Source: JAQVUB01 sp033809415 (GTDB lineage Bacteria; Verrucomicrobiota; Lentisphaeria; Oligosphaerales; Oligosphaeraceae). From it: a stretch of 35,164 nt of DNA. The notes under the pieces are model-generated. The model was not told the origin of the DNA, made no database searches, and was given only the letters and a program-made list of their open reading frames with translations. Below, piece by piece: positions 31,024-35,164 of the stretch; the stretch's first letter is position 1; every line of letters starts with the position of its first letter. The DNA lies in the NCBI GenBank assembly GCA_033809415.1, contig JAPXLT010000012.1, positions 1-35,164 of the forward strand, in the 5' to 3' direction. The translations under genes were made by a program, and so were the position numbers.

Positions 31024-32334
31024 TTATTTGCTGGTGACATTCATCTTTGGGAACAGGATATGAGGCGTCTGGAAATTGGCTTCCAAGTCGGAACTGATTT
31101 GTATGTCGCTATTGCACAGTTCGAAGATATTGCCGGCGATCATGGCATTTTTGATTCGCCCGATGATTTCACCGTTTTCAACTAGGTATCCGACTGCGAC
31201 ATTGCAGGAAAAATCGCCATTGCCCAGGTTGCTTTGTCCAAAGCCTAATAAAGATTGAATATAAATACCCTTTTGCATAGATTTCACCATATCCGAGCTT
31301 TTGCAGCTGCCTGGGCGAATCCTGGCATTGTAAGGCAGGCAACTGATGTGTGCCGTCGGCGCTACGCCAGCCAGATGCGCACTGTCGTAATCATAGAGGA
31401 ACATCTGAATGACGCCATCTTCGATCAAACTCACCGGTTTTGTCGGCAGTCCGACATTGTCGAATGCGGCGGAACCCGGTGCGTAGTCAATATGTGGCTG
31501 ATCACAGATGCTCAGAACCTTCGAAAATGCCTGTTTACCGAGTTTGTCCTTCAGCGGTGAAATTCCCTTGAAGACATCACGCCCGTTAAGACCAGCAATA
31601 ATCGGTGAGATAAACTGACGCACTACCGGCGGCGCCAGCAAAACCGGCAATTTTCCGGCCTTGAAATTTGCCAGCCTTATGCCATACTGGTAATCTTCCT
31701 TCAGCTTGTTGATCAGAAAGGGAATGTCATAAAGTTCATTGACTTCTCCCCAAGAACGGCTTTTTCCCGCAAACAACATGTCTTCGCCATGGATTCTAGT
31801 AAAACCCGCACCTAATCCCCAACTGGTTTCCCCTATCTTCTGCAAAAATCCGCCGGTATTGGCGATAAACCCCTCGCTTTCGCGGCGCCCTCCGCCAGCT
31901 TCAATTTCCATTTCCGGATCAAGTGCTTTCAGTGCCTCGACTAGTTCTCCGCAGTCCGCAATCAATTTTTCACGGGTCAGCGAGTGGATTGAATTCGAGT
32001 GGAATTTCACTTTTTCGTATTCAGAGGGTGCGGGATATTCCTCGAAGTGTGAAACGGCTCCATTCTGTGCAAGGATCAATGCCCTTTCCAGCATATTTTC
32101 CATGGCCTCGAGGACGTTGCCGCTAGCGGAACCGCGATGACCCTTGACAATGACTTCGATATTGTAGCGCAGGGATTCGCTCAAGGCGGTGTGTTTCAGC
32201 CGACCGGCAGCGTAACTGCAACTGTAGGATGTGCCATGGTTCAATTCGATCGCTGCTCCACTGGCACCTCTATTACGCGCCAGTTTCAGACATTGCTGAA
32301 CCCGGTCTATATGCTTCTTTCCAAAATAAGACAT
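31024..32334 (-). CDS. tldE: TldE/PmbA-family metalloprotease partner subunit
   Basis: 436 residues of the PmbA/TldE (U62) family. TldE forms a heterodimer with TldD; the TldD subunit carries the metal site and the pair degrades or matures small unfolded peptides (for example microcin B17 and CcdA in E. coli). No HExxxH is present here, as expected for TldE. Family stretches: GLGAGFTRIHGEDMLFAGKS, KLPVLLAPPVVRQFISPI, GLNGRDVFKGISPLKDKLG and the C-terminal NGEIIGRIKNAMIAGNIFELC. GAGAGGAA precedes the ATG. It follows tldD by 54 bases, a gap that contains one repeat-tail module. Confidence 0.88.
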   Translation of the reverse strand: MSYFGKKHIDRVQQCLKLARNRGASGAAIELNHGTSYSCSYAAGRLKHTALSESLRYNIEVIVKGHRGSASGNVLEAMENMLERALILAQNGAVSHFEEYPAPSEYEKVKFHSNSIHSLTREKLIADCGELVEALKALDPEMEIEAGGGRRESEGFIANTGGFLQKIGETSWGLGAGFTRIHGEDMLFAGKSRSWGEVNELYDIPFLINKLKEDYQYGIRLANFKAGKLPVLLAPPVVRQFISPIIAGLNGRDVFKGISPLKDKLGKQAFSKVLSICDQPHIDYAPGSAAFDNVGLPTKPVSLIEDGVIQMFLYDYDSAHLAGVAPTAHISCLPYNARIRPGSCKSSDMVKSMQKGIYIQSLLGFGQSNLGNGDFSCNVAVGYLVENGEIIGRIKNAMIAGNIFELCNSDIQISSDLEANFQTPHILFPKMNVTSK

Positions 32335-32339
32335 TATTT

Positions 32340-32386
32340 CCTCTCAAACCTTTTCGAGTTTTTTTGAGTTTTTTCGTTGTTAAAAA
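32340..32386. repeat. Repeat tail module between tldD and tldE
   Basis: TTTTCGAGTTTTTTTGAGTT followed by TTTTCGTTGTTAAAAAG is a degenerate copy of the tail module, filling almost the whole gap between the two genes. Confidence 0.6.
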
Positions 32387-32388
32387 GT

Positions 32389-33753
32389 TTATCCCCCGAT
32401 AAGCACGTCCTGGATACGGATATGCGGACCGCCGAAAGTAACCGGCAAGGGGGATTGACCGCCTTTGCCGCAGCCGCCGCCACGGTTCCGGATGCTTAGG
32501 TCATCTGCGATACCATCGATGGAATTCAGGGTCTCGAAGACATTCCCGGTCATGACCACGTCCCGGATCAATTCAGCGAGCTGTCCATTGCGAATGCGGT
32601 AGGCGTGCGATGCGGAAAAGGTAAACATCTCCATCATCGTCTGACCACCATATAGACCGCAGGCATAGATGCCATCCTCGACTCCCGAAAAAAGTTCTTC
32701 CTTGCTGAGGGAACCCGGCTTGATATAGGTGTTGGTCATTCGCACGATCGGAGTGTTGGTGGCACTCAGCGTACGCGCATTCCCGGTTGGACGCGCATTC
32801 ATCTTGCCGGCAGTTTCCAGCGAGTGCAGATGTCCAACAAGTATGCCGTCCTTGATCAGGGTTGTGCATTGCGGCGGAGTTCCTTCATCGTCCGCAGGTA
32901 GCGTTCCCACCATGCCAGGCAGAGTACCGTCATCGACGACATTCAACTCCTTGACCCCGACCTTGCGCCCAATCTTCATCAGATCGCGCAACTTGTCATT
33001 TTCATACAAGAAATCCGCTTCGCTGAGATGCCCGAAGGCTTCATGGATAAAGACACCGGCAAAATCCGGACGCAGGATGACCGTGTGCCGGCCACCTTCG
33101 CATTTGGGTGCCTTCAGCAAATCAACCGCCCGCTGGGCAATCTCCCGCGCAATATCTTCCCGGTCGAGCACGACCCGGTAATCATCGACCGAGGAAAAGC
33201 TTTCACTGCTGCGCTGCACCTGATCACCATTCCGGGCAATTGCGCTCATCGCCAGAAGCACCATGGGAAGCTGCTTGTGATGATAGATGCCGCGCGTCGA
33301 AGCAAAATATACCGACCGGAAACGCTCACTGTAATTCACCGAACAAGACTCGATCGACGGACTGCTCCCCATGATGATATCGCTGTAATTGCGGATCAAC
33401 GCCAGCTTCTCATCAAATGGAACCCCGCGAAAATCATGCACAAACCGGGCTTCCGAGATGATATCCGGAACCGGATCCAACTCCGCCAAAATCGTTTTTT
33501 CACGTCCGATCAGAGCCGCATCCGCGCAGGCCTCGAGGACTTTTCCGCGCAGATTCTCGAGGGTGGCGAATTCGCAGGTGCCCCAGCCTCCTTTGACGCA
33601 AACTCGTATCAGACCGCCCGTATTGCAGGCGGTATAAGCATTTTCCAGCTCCTTGCCACGGTAACCGAATGCGCTCCCATCCAGTTCCTCATAACGGATT
33701 TCCGCATAATCCGCAGGACAATCCTTCAATGCCTCAAATAAAACTTGTTTCAT
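32389..33753 (-). CDS. tldD: Metalloprotease TldD
   Basis: 454 residues. The zinc-binding HEAFGH is at 237-242 and a Cys in GGGCGKGGQS near the C-terminus is the likely third ligand, as in known TldD. Other family stretches: GTLPGMVGTLPADDEGTPPQ, LVGHLHSLETAGKMNARPTGNARTL, and GGQTMMEMFTFSASHAY. The length is close to that of E. coli TldD. AAGGA lies about 10 bases before the ATG. It is co-directional with tldE downstream, so the two subunits of the TldD/E protease are made together. Confidence 0.93.
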   Translation of the reverse strand: MKQVLFEALKDCPADYAEIRYEELDGSAFGYRGKELENAYTACNTGGLIRVCVKGGWGTCEFATLENLRGKVLEACADAALIGREKTILAELDPVPDIISEARFVHDFRGVPFDEKLALIRNYSDIIMGSSPSIESCSVNYSERFRSVYFASTRGIYHHKQLPMVLLAMSAIARNGDQVQRSSESFSSVDDYRVVLDREDIAREIAQRAVDLLKAPKCEGGRHTVILRPDFAGVFIHEAFGHLSEADFLYENDKLRDLMKIGRKVGVKELNVVDDGTLPGMVGTLPADDEGTPPQCTTLIKDGILVGHLHSLETAGKMNARPTGNARTLSATNTPIVRMTNTYIKPGSLSKEELFSGVEDGIYACGLYGGQTMMEMFTFSASHAYRIRNGQLAELIRDVVMTGNVFETLNSIDGIADDLSIRNRGGGCGKGGQSPLPVTFGGPHIRIQDVLIGG

Positions 33754-33873
33754 AAAATTACATTCCTTGTAAATAAATCCTCCGGCTCCTCCATAATATA
33801 GCCCCTAATGGTGAATGCAGAATTCGGCAATTTTTTACGTTACCATTCAAGATGTTTTAGCTGATGTCAGTTA

Positions 33874-34989
33874 TCAGAAGTCATCCTCTGCGACTGGCAA
33901 TGATTGGCTGAATTCAGCTCCAATCCATTTAAGCATCACGAGATGACGGATTGCGGACGCAACGGTCTCGCGTTTCTGTGGCATGTTCCAATGCTTCTTC
34001 CATTCGATGATGTAGTCGAAAATATCTTGTTCAGTAGCATGCTTTTGTGCTGCCTTTACCTGGCGGGTGGCGTAGAAGACCGTGGCGACTTCCTCGGCTT
34101 GCTCGGTATCCTTGATGCGGCAAAATAGGTCCACCGTTTTAGAAATGATCTTTTGCATAGATTGCAAATAATCGGCATATTTTTCCCGTAATGTCTCATA
34201 CTCAGGGCCAATTCGCAAAGCCGTCATGCGTCCCAAGGTTTGCTCCTGAACGAGGTTTGCATTGGCAAATACCGAAAGGGCTTCTTTGATTTCAGGTGCA
34301 AATGGTCCATAGCTGCCTTGACTGAACTGAAAACCTGTTTCAAGTCCCATTTCAGTCATCACATAGCAGATTTTCTGGAAGATGGTTCTGCCAACAAGAG
34401 CGGCATAAGGTTGTTTCTCCAATTGCCAAAGCACTTCAAGCAATGGCACCCATTCCTTCTTCATTTTACCTTGAACTGCCCCTATGGTGTTGATCAGTAC
34501 GACCGATTGCTGTTTGAGGAATTCAATTGAAAGCTCATTTCTCGGGGTGCCGAAAGGAGCGTAGATTTCAACTTCCAAATCAAGTGACGACAGTTTTTGG
34601 TACATGATAGGGCCAACCGTTCGCCATTCCAGACCGCCGTTGCCGCAGCCAAGCGGTGGAAATGCCACAGATACAATTCCCCATTCACGATATTTGTCTG
34701 CAAAGATATCAAGGCCGCGTATTACGTCTTCCAGTTTTGAAAGTGAACGCCAATGGTCTTTGGTGGGAAAATTAATGATAGAAGTACCCAGCAAGTCTTC
34801 ATACAGGTATGGGACACCGGGCCGCACACTCTTATCGGCACAGCGTTTCGCATAATCAAGGAACATCTCCGGATATCGCTTCTTGAATTCTGCGGCGATC
34901 CCTTTTCCCATTACTCCGACACAATTTACCGTATTCACCAGTGTCCGTGCCCGGCTGTCAAATAAATTACCTATCAAAACATGGGACAT
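33874..34989 (-). CDS. darG: DarG-like macrodomain antitoxin
   Basis: 371 residues. Residues 1-155 are a macrodomain: VLIGNLFDSRARTLVNTVNC, GVMGKGIAAEFKKRYP (26-40), FPTKDHWR with Lys77 (matching the catalytic lysine of DarG), and FPPLGCGNGGLEW (110-122). Residues about 160-371 are a helical C-terminal domain (VALVGRTIFQKICYVMTEMGL, GSYGPFAPEIKEAL) similar to the DarT-binding part of DarG. DarG removes ADP-ribose from thymidine in DNA and neutralises the DarT toxin. GAGGTAAG stands just before the ATG at 34989. The toxin gene darT normally precedes darG; upstream of this start only 175 bases remain in the window and no DarT end can be read there. Confidence 0.85.
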   Translation of the reverse strand: MSHVLIGNLFDSRARTLVNTVNCVGVMGKGIAAEFKKRYPEMFLDYAKRCADKSVRPGVPYLYEDLLGTSIINFPTKDHWRSLSKLEDVIRGLDIFADKYREWGIVSVAFPPLGCGNGGLEWRTVGPIMYQKLSSLDLEVEIYAPFGTPRNELSIEFLKQQSVVLINTIGAVQGKMKKEWVPLLEVLWQLEKQPYAALVGRTIFQKICYVMTEMGLETGFQFSQGSYGPFAPEIKEALSVFANANLVQEQTLGRMTALRIGPEYETLREKYADYLQSMQKIISKTVDLFCRIKDTEQAEEVATVFYATRQVKAAQKHATEQDIFDYIIEWKKHWNMPQKRETVASAIRHLVMLKWIGAEFSQSLPVAEDDF

Positions 34990-35164
34990 GATCTTACCTC
35001 TACTGCGACGGCAACCGCCAAGTAGCGCATTGCGAGACCACGGCAATTGAACCTTGACTTAGACTTAATATAGCGTCTTTCGGTTGATGAGTTTGCGTCC
35101 CTTCATTGAACCGCGGAAATAAATAAATAGACGTAATGGGTTAGTCTTCTGTAGTGCGTAGTGC

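Noticed and set aside
35065..35163. Partial minus-strand frame open at the window edge, ending in RKTLY
   Set aside because: Only 32 codons, no recognisable domain and no resemblance to DarT; cannot be called a gene from this window. The GTAGTGCGTAGTGC direct repeat at the edge may be part of another element.

Overview
The window looks like chromosomal DNA from an uncultured or poorly studied member of the Lentisphaerota (PVC superphylum). This is an inference from three things seen here: short prepilin-like proteins of the H-x9-DG type placed inside glycosidase operons, several polysaccharide- and rhamnose-type hydrolases, and long intergenic regions packed with degenerate 'aaccacgaaaagacacgaaaattt' type repeats. 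No rRNA, tRNA or CRISPR array was recognised.

Layout. (1) 237-8450, minus strand: a sugar-catabolic locus read in the order GntR/LacI-type regulator (with a strong promoter and a candidate operator), pseudopilin, large exported glycosidase-like protein with a carbohydrate-binding domain, DegT-type PLP aminotransferase, and, beyond a repeat block, a GH4 glycosidase. (2) 8996-17388, plus strand and apparently GC-richer: an ABC-2 exporter pair, then a ferrous-iron operon (DtxR-FeoA regulator, second FeoA, FeoB, Cys-rich FeoB-associated membrane peptide, exported beta-barrel-like protein), then a CBS/DRTGG manganese pyrophosphatase. (3) 17984-25856, minus strand: a short GH78-like rhamnosidase, an AraC regulator - unknown hydrolase-like protein - pseudopilin operon, and a full-length GH78 rhamnosidase. 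(4) 26548-34989, minus strand: a C5 cytosine methyltransferase without a visible restriction partner, recF, dnaN, tldE, tldD and a DarG-like macrodomain antitoxin. The region between dnaN and tldE has a cluster of DnaA-box-like sites and is a candidate replication origin.

The most striking feature is a mosaic family of intergenic repeats. The same modules recur at more than ten loci in both orientations: a hairpin GTGCCTTTACAAGGCAC, the palindrome CCCCAGGCTAAAGCCTGGGG, a 9-bp GATC ladder, a GC-rich CCGGCG hairpin, and an AATTTTCGTG...GGTTAAAAA tail. They bracket the glycosidase genes, sit inside the iron operon, and supply the last codons of one rhamnosidase gene. No transposase is present in the window, so how they move is unknown.

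How the genes work together: the glycosidase loci pair a sugar-sensing regulator (GntR or AraC) with hydrolases and a pseudopilin, which suggests regulated polysaccharide harvesting. The iron operon couples metal sensing, inner-membrane Fe(II) import and possibly an outer-membrane channel. The dnaN-recF region is replication housekeeping.
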